43,634 bases of DNA from an uncultured Verrucomicrobiota bacterium (GTDB lineage: Bacteria; Verrucomicrobiota; Verrucomicrobiia; Opitutales; Opitutaceae): assembly GCA_903904685.1 (NCBI GenBank), contig CAIVDS010000070.1:1-43634 (forward strand), in the 5' to 3' direction. Each line of letters starts with the position of its first letter. Position 1 is the stretch's first letter. Under the pieces are notes generated by a model. It did no database searches. It saw nothing but the letters and a program-made list of their open reading frames with translations, and was not told where the DNA came from. The translations under genes were made by a program, and so were the position numbers. Positions 7,425 through 15,335 of the stretch are shown piece after piece.

Positions 7425-9251
7425 ATGATTGAAACCCAACGATTCCCTCTCGTCCAAGGCTTCCGGACAGCTTTCCTCTTGGCTGGCGGGCTGTTTTTAA
7501 GCTTTTGCTCCAGCCGGGCCGATGTCCGGCTCCCGGCTATTTTTGGCGACCACATGGTTCTCCAACAAGAGGCGAAACTTCCTGTCTGGGGATGGGCGAC
7601 CCCCGGCGAGAAGATCAAAGTGATGCTCGGCGCCGCAAACGTCGAGACCATCGCCGATCCCGGAGGCTCGTGGCGGGTCGAGCTTCCTCCGCTTCCGTCC
7701 GGCGCCCCGCCTCAAACTCTCGTCGTTGCGGGGATGAACACACTCCGATTCGACGATGTCCTCGTTGGCGACGTCTGGCTCGCCTCCGGACAGTCGAACA
7801 TGGAGTTCGGAATCGACAGCGATATCCGCGGCGTCGAAACGGTTGCCAAAGCCGACGAGCCTCAGATCCGCCTATTCGTCGTGCCGAAGCGCAGCGCCTT
7901 GGAACCACAGACCGAAATCGGCGCTCCGGCCGAAAAGGCGTCCGCGATCGGCGCGGTCCTCGATGACACACTCGTTGGCAAATGGCAGATTTGCACCCCC
8001 AAGACACTGGCCTGCGACGACAATTTCACCCGGCGGGGCGTCCGCCCGGGCCCCGGTTTTTCAGCGGTCTCCTACTATTTTGGTCGGGAAATCCATCATT
8101 CCACCGGCCGTCCGGTCGGCCTCATCGGCTGCTATGTGGGCGGATCCTCGGCGCAGTCCTGGGTAAGTCTTTCAACCCTCGAAAAAAATCCTCTTCTCCA
8201 TCATTACGCCGCCGACTGCCAGAACATGAAGGCCGACCTGCCCCGGTCCATCGCAGCTTATCCCAAACTTCTTGCCGACTACGAGACGGCCTCGGCGCGG
8301 TGGGAACTGGAGATCGGCGGATCGTTCAAGGACGCCATCGACGCGTGGAAAGTGGCGTCCGCAAAGGCGAAGGCGACGGGCCAGCCCCTGCCACCGCAGC
8401 CCAAACCCTCCCGCCCAAAGCCCAACCCGCCCATTCCTTCGCATGGAAACGGGCACCATCCCACGGCTCTCTTCAACGGCATGCTCGCCCCTGTCATCCC
8501 CTACGCGATCAAGGGCGTCATTTGGTATCAGGGAGAAAGCAACCACGGCTTCGGCAAGGAATACGCGGTCCTTTTCCCCAAGCTGATCGAGGACTGGCGC
8601 ACACAATGGAACCAGGGCGACTTCCCCTTCCTCTTCGTTCAACTCCCTGGTTCCTCTCCGACCAAGAAGCCCGTGCAAACTCCCGCCGAAGGAAGCTGGC
8701 CGTGGGTCCGCGATGCCCAGCTCAACGCCCTCTCCCTTCCGGCCACCGGCATGGCGGTGACAATCGACATCGGAGACCCCGACGACGTCCACCCCCATGA
8801 CAAGTATGACGTCGGCCTTCGGCTGGCGCGTGTCGCCCGCTCGGTCGTCTACGAGGAAAAGATCGTCGCCACGGGGCCTCTCTACAAAACGATGACGGTG
8901 GAGGGCAACCGCGTTAGGATTTCGTTCCGTGATATCGGCAGAGGCCTCGCCATCGGCTCCCCGCCGTGGACGTCCACCGGGATTGTTCCTCCCACGCCAT
9001 CCAAGCTGACCGGCTTCGGTATTGCTGGCGCCGATCGAAAATGGTTCTGGGCGCAGGCGAAAATTGAAGGAGACACCGTCGTCGTGTGGAGCGACGAGGT
9101 CGCCTCCCCTGTCGCCGTCCGTTACGGGTGGGCCGACAACCCCTCCTGCGATCTCTATAACAAGGACGGACTGCCCGCCTCTCCGTTCCGGACGGATGAC
9201 TGGGATGATTCCTCCTCGGGACTGATCTTCCCTGCTGCGCCGGCAAAATGA
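7425..9251 (+). CDS. Secreted sialate O-acetylesterase-type SGNH esterase
   Basis: The 608-residue protein belongs to the sialic-acid 9-O-acetylesterase (SASA) family, which removes acetyl groups from sugars. In environmental bacteria the substrate is often acetylated xylan or another glycan rather than sialic acid. The frame opens at a GTG at 7380, but the ATG at 7425 gives a clean signal peptide ending near FCSSRAD. The mature part starts with the usual VRLPAIFGDHMVLQQ. Block I is ASGQSNMEF with the nucleophilic serine near residue 124, a middle block is GVIWYQGESNHG near 365, and the catalytic Asp/His block is DIGDPDDVHPHDKYDVG near 450. A long P-K-rich insertion sits around residues 320-350. 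No transporter or regulator lies beside it. Confidence 0.92.
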   Translation: MIETQRFPLVQGFRTAFLLAGGLFLSFCSSRADVRLPAIFGDHMVLQQEAKLPVWGWATPGEKIKVMLGAANVETIADPGGSWRVELPPLPSGAPPQTLVVAGMNTLRFDDVLVGDVWLASGQSNMEFGIDSDIRGVETVAKADEPQIRLFVVPKRSALEPQTEIGAPAEKASAIGAVLDDTLVGKWQICTPKTLACDDNFTRRGVRPGPGFSAVSYYFGREIHHSTGRPVGLIGCYVGGSSAQSWVSLSTLEKNPLLHHYAADCQNMKADLPRSIAAYPKLLADYETASARWELEIGGSFKDAIDAWKVASAKAKATGQPLPPQPKPSRPKPNPPIPSHGNGHHPTALFNGMLAPVIPYAIKGVIWYQGESNHGFGKEYAVLFPKLIEDWRTQWNQGDFPFLFVQLPGSSPTKKPVQTPAEGSWPWVRDAQLNALSLPATGMAVTIDIGDPDDVHPHDKYDVGLRLARVARSVVYEEKIVATGPLYKTMTVEGNRVRISFRDIGRGLAIGSPPWTSTGIVPPTPSKLTGFGIAGADRKWFWAQAKIEGDTVVVWSDEVASPVAVRYGWADNPSCDLYNKDGLPASPFRTDDWDDSSSGLIFPAAPAK

Positions 9252-9356
9252 CCAAACTCGTCATCATCGCCGCGAAACCGGCAAGTATAACGGACGGATC
9301 AGTGGGGAAAACTGACCTGTTGCACCAACACCGTCTGGTAGGAGATCACTCGCTCC

Positions 9357-10667
9357 TCAACCAGTCGACTTCCGCAGCACAAACACCGACGCTCCGTCAT
9401 GCCCGTCTACCCACGGGCGACTGATGTGCTTCGCTTCGATTTTATAGCGGCCGCTGGTCTTGCTTAGAAATAATTTAATCACGCCTTCGTTTTCTTCCTC
9501 GTCGAGACTGCACGTGCTGTAAACAAGTCGCCCGCCTGGCGCGACGAACCGCGCCGCCGAGCTCAACAAATCTCCCTGCTGCCGCGCATGCTTAGCGAAA
9601 TCCGCGATCTGCAGACGCCATTTTACATCCACCCGATGACGCATCACGCCGGTGTTTGAGCAAGGCACGTCCAGCAGCACGGCGTCATAAGCCTCGGGCA
9701 AGGCATGTTGCTTGAACAACCCTTCGCGCTCCGCCTGCACAATATCGCCCTGCACGAGCGCCACATCGACGCCCGTGACGCGCGACAGGTTTTGCTTCAA
9801 CCGCTCGATGCGCGGACCGGGCAAGTCGATCGCCACCACCCTCCCGGCACCCATCGCATCGGCGAGGGCGAGGCTCTTGCCACCGGGCGCGGCACATACA
9901 TCGAGCACCGTCTCTCCCGCCTTGGGTGCGAGCAACTCCACCGCATGCCGCGTGGCCGGATCCTGCAAAAACAGCGTGCTGTCGGCGATGAGCGCCTCGA
10001 TGCGAGGCCACGAACCGGACTGCACTTCGTAAAAATCTTTCCATGCCGTCGGCGCAAGCAGGGTCGCATCGTCGCCCTCCGGCACACGATTCTTCGGCCG
10101 CCAGCGCGCATAGACCGGAGCTGGCTTCTGGTTCCAATCAAGCAACGACCGCGTCGCCTCGGCGCCGAATTGTGCCAGCCAGCGTTTCACCATCCACTCC
10201 GGATGGGAATAATACGCCGCCAGCTCCGAAAAATGCGCAAGCTTTCCAGGTTCCTTCTGCGCCGCGAGCGCCGTGGCGATCTTGCGCACGACCGCGTTGA
10301 CGAGCTTCGCCTCAGGCGCGCTGGCGAGGGTCTTCGTCTGCTCCACCGCATGATGGACGACACGGGCGACATGGCCGTCGGCGCCGCCTTCGATCAGTTC
10401 ATAGCCGGCGATCAGCAACACGGCCTTCACCGTGGAGCGAGGCGGACGCGCCAGCAGCGGAGTGAACACCGCTTCGATCCGTCCCAAATGCCGCACCGCG
10501 CCGAAAAGCAAATGCTGGCAGCGCCCGCGCTCCGCGCGTCCAAGGGTGCGCGGCAGGCTGTCGAGCAATGCATCCACCCGTTCGTGGTTGTCCAACCAGC
10601 GCACCAGCAACTGGACCGCGAGAGCCCAGGCATCCGTGGTCGCCAGCGGTTTGAAAGGTTTTGTCAT
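9357..10667 (-). CDS. rsmB: RsmB-like 16S rRNA (cytosine-C5) methyltransferase
   Basis: The protein methylates a cytosine of 16S rRNA using SAM. The first about 150 residues form a NusB-like RNA-binding domain (ALAVQLLVRWLDNHERVDAL onwards). The NOL1/NOP2/Sun catalytic domain follows. It has the SAM motif VLDVCAAPGGKSLALAD, motif IV LLDVPCSNTGVMRHRVDVKW with one key cysteine, and motif VI VYSTCSLDEEENEG with the other. The frame extends upstream to 10733, but MTKPFKPLATTDAWAL at 10667 fits the family N-terminus and gives 436 residues. The assignment to RsmB over a sister NSUN enzyme rests on the NusB-like domain. It is convergent with the esterase gene and divergent from the extended greA. 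Confidence 0.88.
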   Translation of the reverse strand: MTKPFKPLATTDAWALAVQLLVRWLDNHERVDALLDSLPRTLGRAERGRCQHLLFGAVRHLGRIEAVFTPLLARPPRSTVKAVLLIAGYELIEGGADGHVARVVHHAVEQTKTLASAPEAKLVNAVVRKIATALAAQKEPGKLAHFSELAAYYSHPEWMVKRWLAQFGAEATRSLLDWNQKPAPVYARWRPKNRVPEGDDATLLAPTAWKDFYEVQSGSWPRIEALIADSTLFLQDPATRHAVELLAPKAGETVLDVCAAPGGKSLALADAMGAGRVVAIDLPGPRIERLKQNLSRVTGVDVALVQGDIVQAEREGLFKQHALPEAYDAVLLDVPCSNTGVMRHRVDVKWRLQIADFAKHARQQGDLLSSAARFVAPGGRLVYSTCSLDEEENEGVIKLFLSKTSGRYKIEAKHISRPWVDGHDGASVFVLRKSTG

Positions 10668-10800
10668 GGGCACACGCTCGACGGGCGCGCCCGGCTTGCA
10701 AGCTCGAAGCCCGTCTCTCCGGGAAGCAGGCAAACGCGTTGGTTGACATCCCCGCCCCCCATGCGCTCAACTCAACAATTCAGAATAGAAAAACCCATTT

Positions 10801-12648
10801 ATGAACTCGGAAGCTGTCTCTGCGCTCATCGCAAAAAATCCCACTCTTAAATCCTCCAAGGCTCTGCTCGAAGCCATGGAACCCGGCGCCTACTGCATTC
10901 ACCGCAGCTGGGGTTTCGGTCAGATCAAGTCCTACGACGACGCTTCCCAAAAGCTCATCATAGACTTCCTCAATAAGAAGGGCCACCCGATGGATCCCGC
11001 CTTCTGCCTCAGCTCGATGCAGATCCTGCCGGCCAACCACTTGCTCGTCCGCAAGCAAACCGAGCCCGCCAAGATCGCCAAGCTCATCGCCGAAGACCCC
11101 GCGCAGCTCGTCGTCGAAGGTCTTCAGGCCTATCCCAACAATGCCACGACCATGATCGACCTCGAGATCACGCTCGCCGAGGTGTTGGGCGAGGACAAAT
11201 TCAAGAAGTGGTGGTCTGCCGCCAAGAAGGTCATCGCCAAGGATCCCCGCATCGCCGTTCCCGCAAAGAAGACCGAGTGCTACATCCTCCGCGAAACCCC
11301 CGTCTCCGCCGAGGACGAGATCATGGAGCAGTTTAACGGCACCCGCTCCGCCCGTCGCCGCATCCTGCTCGCCGAGGATCTCGTCGCCGCCGCCGGTTCC
11401 AAAGAGGTCAAGGGCGACCTCAAGACCATCCTCACCGGCGTCACCGAATCCGTGAAGGACAGCAACCAGCTTGACGCCGCCGAGCGCCTCTATGGCGCTT
11501 TCGTCCGCGATTCCCTCGCCAAGGTCGTCGGCGTTGACAGCGCCACGCTCGAACCTTCACAGGCCTCCCTCATTGCCAATGTCCGCGATCTCGTGGGCAT
11601 CGCCGAAAAGATTCCCGTCCAGTTTCAGGGCCGCTTCCTCGACCTCGTCAAGGAGACGCATCCGATCGAATACCGCGACGCCGCCTTCACTCTGCTCAAG
11701 ACTTCGCAGGGCAAGTTCACCACCGAGTGCATCAACTTCCTCGTGGAAAACGGCCATGCCGACGAACTCGCCGCCGCGCTCAAGCGCTGGCAGATCGAGC
11801 AAAACCTCCGCGCCCCCGTCCTCCTCTGGATCGTCAAGAACCGCCACTCCAAAAAATTCGCCAAGCTGCTCAACGATCTCATCACCCCGCGCCTGTTGAG
11901 CGCCATTTTCTTCGCCATCGACTACGAGGCGCTCCAGGCCGCCAGCGCCCGCCGCATTCCGCTCGGTGACATCCTCAGCGAAGACACCGATCTCATCGCC
12001 GACCTCCTCTCGACCGCCGATCCCGAGACCGCCCGCGATCTCGCCAACGCCCTCATGCTCAACCAAGGCTTCGAGGAACTCACCAAGAAGTCCCTCCTCG
12101 CCCGCTTCATCAAGATCTTCCCTGGCATCCAGTCCATCGTCGCCAAGGAAGCCGAGTCCAATGAGGAGCAGATCCTCGTTTCCCGCTCCAGCTACGAGGC
12201 CAAGCGCATCGAATACGAGACGATCGTCTCCAAGAAAATTCCGGAAAACTCCAAGGCTATCGCCACCGCCCGCGAACACGGCGATCTCAAGGAAAACTCC
12301 GAATACAAGATGGCCAAGCAGGACCAGACCGTCCTCATGGCGCAAAAATCCCAGTTGGAAAAGGAACTCAGCCGCGCCCGCATCACCGATTTCAAGGAGG
12401 CCACCAGCGATCAGGTCAGCGTCGGCAGCATCGTCACCGTCTCGTCTGGCTCTTCTAGCAAGGCCACCAGCTACACCCTCCTCGGTGCTTGGGACAGCTC
12501 GCCCGAACAGAATATCCTCGCCTACAAGACGCCGCTCGGCCTCGCGCTTCTCGGCAAAAAAACCGGCGACACCGTGAAGGTGAAGATCGGCACGTCCGAG
12601 GAAACCTACACCATTAAGTCGATCGGCCGCTACATCGACACCCTCTGA
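10801..12648 (+). CDS. greA: GreA-type transcript cleavage factor with long N-terminal extension
   Basis: The C-terminal part (about residues 465-615) is a full Gre factor. Its coiled-coil tip is AREHGDLKENSEYKMAK near residue 490, with the acidic D and E that coordinate Mg2+ in the RNA polymerase secondary channel. The FKBP-like domain follows (VSVGSIVTVSSGS to the C-terminus). It should rescue backtracked RNA polymerase. The first about 460 residues are extra. Near residue 35 is a Tudor/CarD-like strand set (GAYCIHRSWGFGQIKSYD), and then long helical repeats. GreA proteins of Chlamydiae also carry a large extension, so this is a PVC-type feature. Standard GreA has about 158 residues. No Shine-Dalgarno precedes the ATG. 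A strong terminator follows at 12672. Confidence 0.93.
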   Translation: MNSEAVSALIAKNPTLKSSKALLEAMEPGAYCIHRSWGFGQIKSYDDASQKLIIDFLNKKGHPMDPAFCLSSMQILPANHLLVRKQTEPAKIAKLIAEDPAQLVVEGLQAYPNNATTMIDLEITLAEVLGEDKFKKWWSAAKKVIAKDPRIAVPAKKTECYILRETPVSAEDEIMEQFNGTRSARRRILLAEDLVAAAGSKEVKGDLKTILTGVTESVKDSNQLDAAERLYGAFVRDSLAKVVGVDSATLEPSQASLIANVRDLVGIAEKIPVQFQGRFLDLVKETHPIEYRDAAFTLLKTSQGKFTTECINFLVENGHADELAAALKRWQIEQNLRAPVLLWIVKNRHSKKFAKLLNDLITPRLLSAIFFAIDYEALQAASARRIPLGDILSEDTDLIADLLSTADPETARDLANALMLNQGFEELTKKSLLARFIKIFPGIQSIVAKEAESNEEQILVSRSSYEAKRIEYETIVSKKIPENSKAIATAREHGDLKENSEYKMAKQDQTVLMAQKSQLEKELSRARITDFKEATSDQVSVGSIVTVSSGSSSKATSYTLLGAWDSSPEQNILAYKTPLGLALLGKKTGDTVKVKIGTSEETYTIKSIGRYIDTL

Positions 12649-12671
12649 TCGGAACTCCTGCCGGAGATTTT

Positions 12672-12708
12672 AAAAGCCACCCGCAGTCCGTCTGCCGGTG
12701 GCTTTTTT
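12672..12708 (+). terminator. Rho-independent terminator after greA
   Basis: The stem is AAAAGCCACC (12672-12681) with GGTGGCTTTT (12697-12706), extended by an inner GCAG (12683-12686) / CTGC (12692-12695) helix around loop TCCGT. The stem runs into six T residues (12703-12708). It begins 23 bp after the greA stop codon. The A run on the left arm could also let it work weakly on the opposite strand. Confidence 0.9.
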
Positions 12709-12779
12709 GCGAACATTTTTAAACCGCGCTCACTTCGTTCTCGTTCTCTTAATTGTTCTCGTTCTCGCTTCTTTGCATC

Positions 12780-12809
12780 TGAGAGTCATACCGCCCATTC
12801 CGACTCTCA
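12780..12809. promoter_or_regulatory. Inverted repeat upstream of the LysE-type gene
   Basis: TGAGAGTC (12780-12787) and GACTCTCA (12802-12809) are a perfect 8-bp inverted repeat with a 14-nt spacer. It ends 24 bp before the GTG start of the exporter. Just before it is a CT-rich run (GTTCTCGTTCTC repeats, about 12735-12770). The element could be an operator or an mRNA hairpin near the start codon. Nothing in the sequence tells which. Confidence 0.35.
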
Positions 12810-12833
12810 TCCTAGCCTCTTAGATTTTACCCC

Positions 12834-13466
12834 GTGACCCAACATCTCCTCAAAGGCCTGATCATCGGCTTCGCCCTTGCCGCCGCCGTGGGTCCCATCT
12901 GCCTTCTCTGTCTGCGGCGCAGCCTAACCGACGGTCATCTCGTCGGTTTCATCTCCGGCCTGGGAGTCGCCACCGCCGATGCGATCTACGCCGGACTCGC
13001 CGCGCTCGGCGTCACCGCCATCACCTCCGCGCTCGACCATTATCACACGGGCTTTCAGCTCGCGACCGGCGCCATTCTCATCGGACTCGGCATCCACACC
13101 TATCGCACGTTGCCGCCCTCGACGGAAGCGCGCCCGGAACACGCCCCGAGTCTCCACACCGCCTATTTCTCCACGCTCGTCCTTACGCTGGCCAACCCCG
13201 CCACGCTCCTCGCCCTCACCTTCATCCTCGCCGCGATGGGCCTCACGCCGGGGGGCGACACCCTGATGCGCACAGGCACGCTTGTGATCGGTGTTTTTCT
13301 AGGTTCCTCGGTGTGGTGGTTGCTGTTGAGCGTCGGAGCCAACTGGTTTGGCCGCAAACTGAGCGCCCGGACCTTACGCATCATCACCCACCTCGCCGGC
13401 CTCGCCATCATCATTTTTGGCATTTGGCAGATCGTCACCCTCGCCGTGGGCTATTGCCCCTCCTGA
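12834..13466 (+). CDS. LysE/RhtB-family amino-acid exporter
   Basis: The 210-residue membrane protein has about six hydrophobic segments, as in LysE, RhtB and related exporters that pump amino acids or similar small molecules out of the cell. The family N-terminus is recognisable: LIIGFALAAAVGPICLLCLR followed by RSLTDG, the counterpart of the usual GPGP motif loop. A second typical feature is LTLANPATLLALTFI in the middle, resembling the NPK or NP motif of the family. The start codon is GTG. The substrate cannot be read from the sequence. The ArsR-methyltransferase gene follows about 45 bp downstream on the same strand and may be co-transcribed. Confidence 0.88.
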   Translation: MTQHLLKGLIIGFALAAAVGPICLLCLRRSLTDGHLVGFISGLGVATADAIYAGLAALGVTAITSALDHYHTGFQLATGAILIGLGIHTYRTLPPSTEARPEHAPSLHTAYFSTLVLTLANPATLLALTFILAAMGLTPGGDTLMRTGTLVIGVFLGSSVWWLLLSVGANWFGRKLSARTLRIITHLAGLAIIIFGIWQIVTLAVGYCPS

Positions 13467-13511
13467 TACCCTTCGCAAGCGCCACGCGTTTTGCGGATTT
13501 GCCAAGGCCCC

Positions 13512-14474
13512 GTGTTTTCCCCATGGTCCCGTCCATTGAACGCCTCCTGGGACACCCTCAAGCTCCTCTCCGACCCCACGCGCCTGCGCTTGCTGGCCCT
13601 TCTCCTGCGAGAGGAACTTGCCGTCGCCGAACTGCAGGAAATCCTCGGTATGGCCCAGTCGCGCATCTCGTCGCAACTCGCCCTGCTCCGTCAGGCCGAT
13701 GTTGTGGTGGACCGCCGCGAAGGTAAAAAAGCATTCTATTCCCTGCGCCCCGGCATCCCCGCCAAAACCCTCGCGCTCCTGCGCACCGCCTGTGATGCCA
13801 TCACCGACCTGCCTGAGTTGGCCGAAGACCGTGCCAATCTCGAACGCAGCCTCCAAAAACGCCGTGCCCACCAAGAGCAATATTTCAACCTTATCGCCGG
13901 CAAGCTGGGTAAAAACTACTGCCCCGGCCGCTCATGGGAGGCCATCGGCCATCTCGCCCTCCGCCTCGCGCCCAAGATCGTCATCGCCGATCTCGGCGCC
14001 GGTGAGGGCATGCTTTCCCAACTTCTCGCCCGTCGCGTCAGCAAGGTGTGGTGCATCGACAACTCTCCGCGCATGATCGAGGTCGGCACCGGGCTCGCCG
14101 CGAAAAATGGACTCGCCAATCTCGCCTACAAACTCGGCGATATCGAAAACGTTCCCCTGCCCGACCGCTCCGTCGATCTCGCCATCTTAAGTCAGGCGCT
14201 GCATCACGCCCAGCATCCGGGCAAAGCCGTCGCCGAAGCCTTCCGCATTCTTCGACCCGGCGGACAAGTTCTTGTGCTCGACCTCAAGGAGCACACTTTC
14301 GAACGCGCCCGCGACCTCTACGCCGATGTCTGGCTGGGTTTCAAAGAAAGCGCTCTCCACGGTTTCCTGAAAAAAGCCGGGTTTCAAAACGTCGAGGTCA
14401 CCACCGTCGCCCGCGAAACCAACGAACCGTATTTTGAAACGCTTCTCGCCAGCGGCAACAAAGCAGGACGTTAA
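13512..14474 (+). CDS. ArsR-type repressor fused to a SAM-dependent methyltransferase
   Basis: The first about 95 residues are an ArsR-type winged helix: TLKLLSDPTRLRLLALLLRE, then AELQEILGMAQSRISSQLAL as recognition region and a DRREGKKAFYSL wing. I see no metal-binding cysteine pair (no ELCVCD motif). From about residue 130 there is a class I methyltransferase: IVIADLGAGEGMLSQLLA is the SAM motif, then CIDNSPRMIEV and LSQALHHAQHPGKAVAEAFR. Such fusions occur near methionine-cycle genes in other bacteria, which suggests a SAM-sensing regulator, but that is inference. The start is uncertain. No ATG is available, and TTG 13491, GTG 13512 and TTG 13536 are all possible. Related proteins seem to start close to NASWDTLKLL, which favours 13512 or 13536. 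Confidence 0.88.
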   Translation: MFSPWSRPLNASWDTLKLLSDPTRLRLLALLLREELAVAELQEILGMAQSRISSQLALLRQADVVVDRREGKKAFYSLRPGIPAKTLALLRTACDAITDLPELAEDRANLERSLQKRRAHQEQYFNLIAGKLGKNYCPGRSWEAIGHLALRLAPKIVIADLGAGEGMLSQLLARRVSKVWCIDNSPRMIEVGTGLAAKNGLANLAYKLGDIENVPLPDRSVDLAILSQALHHAQHPGKAVAEAFRILRPGGQVLVLDLKEHTFERARDLYADVWLGFKESALHGFLKKAGFQNVEVTTVARETNEPYFETLLASGNKAGR

Positions 14475-14605
14475 CCCGACTCCAGTCACTGTGCTCGGCG
14501 CAGTAATTGAGGGATCACCGTCTGCGCACACGTTGCAACCGATAGCTGCCCACTGTTCGCCAAGCGATAATGGGCGAGCCATTATCACGCCTTCGATCCC
14601 CAACG

Positions 14606-14701
14606 TCAGCGGTGCAGCTCGCGCACCGCATAACTCGGCCGCTTCGACTTTCCCTGTTCAATGGTCGGCCATACTTCAACCCATTGGCACAACTTTTCCA
14701 T
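14606..14701 (-). pseudogene. Possible 31-codon gene remnant
   Basis: The peptide begins MEKLCQWVEVWPTIEQGKSK and ends RPSYAVRELHR before a TGA. Its composition, with tryptophans, a hydrophobic-charged alternation and no low-complexity bias, looks more like real coding sequence than the usual shadow frames here. No Shine-Dalgarno precedes the ATG. The stop codon lies at the outer edge of an intergenic palindrome (14609-14629). I do not recognise a family. It could be a small gene, a fragment of a longer one, or chance. Confidence 0.25.
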
Positions 14702-14712
14702 CTCTTATTAGC

Positions 14713-14720
14713 AGAGGAGG
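14713..14720 (+). promoter_or_regulatory. Strong Shine-Dalgarno-like site before a leader ORF
   Basis: AGAGGAGG at 14713-14720 is a near-perfect anti-16S complement, nine bases before a TTG codon at 14730. Almost no annotated gene in the window has any recognisable Shine-Dalgarno, so this one stands out. It would drive the 21-codon frame described next rather than the Nudix gene directly. Confidence 0.5.
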
Positions 14721-14729
14721 CTCTTAGCG

Positions 14730-14795
14730 TTGAACGCACATACAGTTTTTTCTGCTCGTCCCGCACGCCCGCCAACGCCCTGCTTCCCGTCGTGA
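14730..14795 (+). CDS. Possible 21-residue leader peptide coupled to the Nudix gene
   Basis: From TTG 14730 the frame reads MNAHTVFSARPARPPTPCFP then S and stops at TGA 14793-14795. The stop overlaps the GTG start of the Nudix gene (14792-14794) as GTGA, an arrangement typical of translational coupling. A strong Shine-Dalgarno lies at the right distance upstream, while the Nudix GTG itself has none. The peptide is proline-rich and has no recognisable domain. It may only serve to load ribosomes. The rare TTG start and short length keep confidence low. Confidence 0.35.
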   Translation: MNAHTVFSARPARPPTPCFPS

Positions 14796-15316
14796 CCAAG
14801 CCGCTCGTCGACGCCTACACCCATTGCCCGCTCTGCGGCTCACCCGACTACGCCAGCCAGCAGGATGGCACCCGCCACTGCCGCGCCTGCGACCACCGCG
14901 ACTTCAACAACCCCATCACGGCCGTCGCCGCGCTCATCCTCGACCCGCAGGACCGCCTCCTTCTCATCCGCCGCGCCAAGGATCCCGCCAAGGGCCTGCT
15001 CGCCATGCCCGGCGGCTTCGTCGACCCCGGCGAGTCGTTGGAGCAAGCCATCCACCGCGAGATCGCCGAGGAGATCGGTCTCGCCCTCACCGGCATTCGC
15101 TACCTCTGCTCGCATCCCAACGACTACACCTACCGTGGGCTCACCCGCCCGGTGTGCGACGTGTTTTTCCAAGCCCGAGCCACCTCGTTCAACGTCGTCC
15201 TGCAACGCGAGGAGGTCGCCGACTGGCAGCTCCGCCCGCTCGGCGAAATCGCCCCCGCCGAGCTCGCCTTCGACTCCATGCGGCACGCACTCGCAACCTT
15301 GCGCGCGCGGCCCTGA
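14792..15316 (+). CDS. Nudix hydrolase with N-terminal zinc ribbon
   Basis: The 174-residue protein starts with a zinc ribbon (CPLCGS near residue 10 and CRACDH near residue 29), as in NudC-like and ADP-ribose-pyrophosphatase-like Nudix enzymes. The Nudix box is complete: GGFVDPGESLEQAIHREIAE then EIGL, matching G-x5-E-x7-REUxEExGU. It hydrolyses a nucleoside diphosphate linked to another group; the exact substrate is unknown. It lacks the winged helix of the NrtR regulators. The start is a GTG that overlaps the stop of the possible leader peptide; the frame is open further upstream, but no better start is seen. nadC follows about 750 bp further on the same strand, with two minus-strand genes between. 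Confidence 0.88.
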   Translation: MTKPLVDAYTHCPLCGSPDYASQQDGTRHCRACDHRDFNNPITAVAALILDPQDRLLLIRRAKDPAKGLLAMPGGFVDPGESLEQAIHREIAEEIGLALTGIRYLCSHPNDYTYRGLTRPVCDVFFQARATSFNVVLQREEVADWQLRPLGEIAPAELAFDSMRHALATLRARP

Positions 15317-15335
15317 TCTCCGCCCGCAGCACGCC

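Larger units (their letters stand above)
14475..14729. other. Intergenic stretch with two hairpins and a possible gene remnant
   Basis: This region between the methyltransferase and Nudix genes has no long gene. It contains two perfect inverted repeats: GATAATGG (14566-14573) with CCATTATC (14579-14586), loop GCGAG; and GCGGTGC (14609-14615) with GCACCGC (14623-14629), loop AGCTCGC. On the minus strand a 31-codon frame (14701 to 14606) starts MEKLCQWVEVWPTIEQGKSK and ends inside the second hairpin. It reads like real protein sequence and may be the tail of a degraded gene or of a repeated element. Confidence 0.45.

Noticed and set aside
10743-10748. Perfect -35 hexamer TTGACA before greA
   Set aside because: No acceptable -10 element is found 16-18 bp downstream, so a promoter cannot be supported.
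14471-14620. Integron attC site or gene cassette between the methyltransferase and Nudix genes
   Set aside because: Palindromes and an ACGTTGGGG core-like sequence are present, but the last base breaks the GTTRRRY core, no matching RYYYAAC partner is placed correctly, and no integrase is seen.
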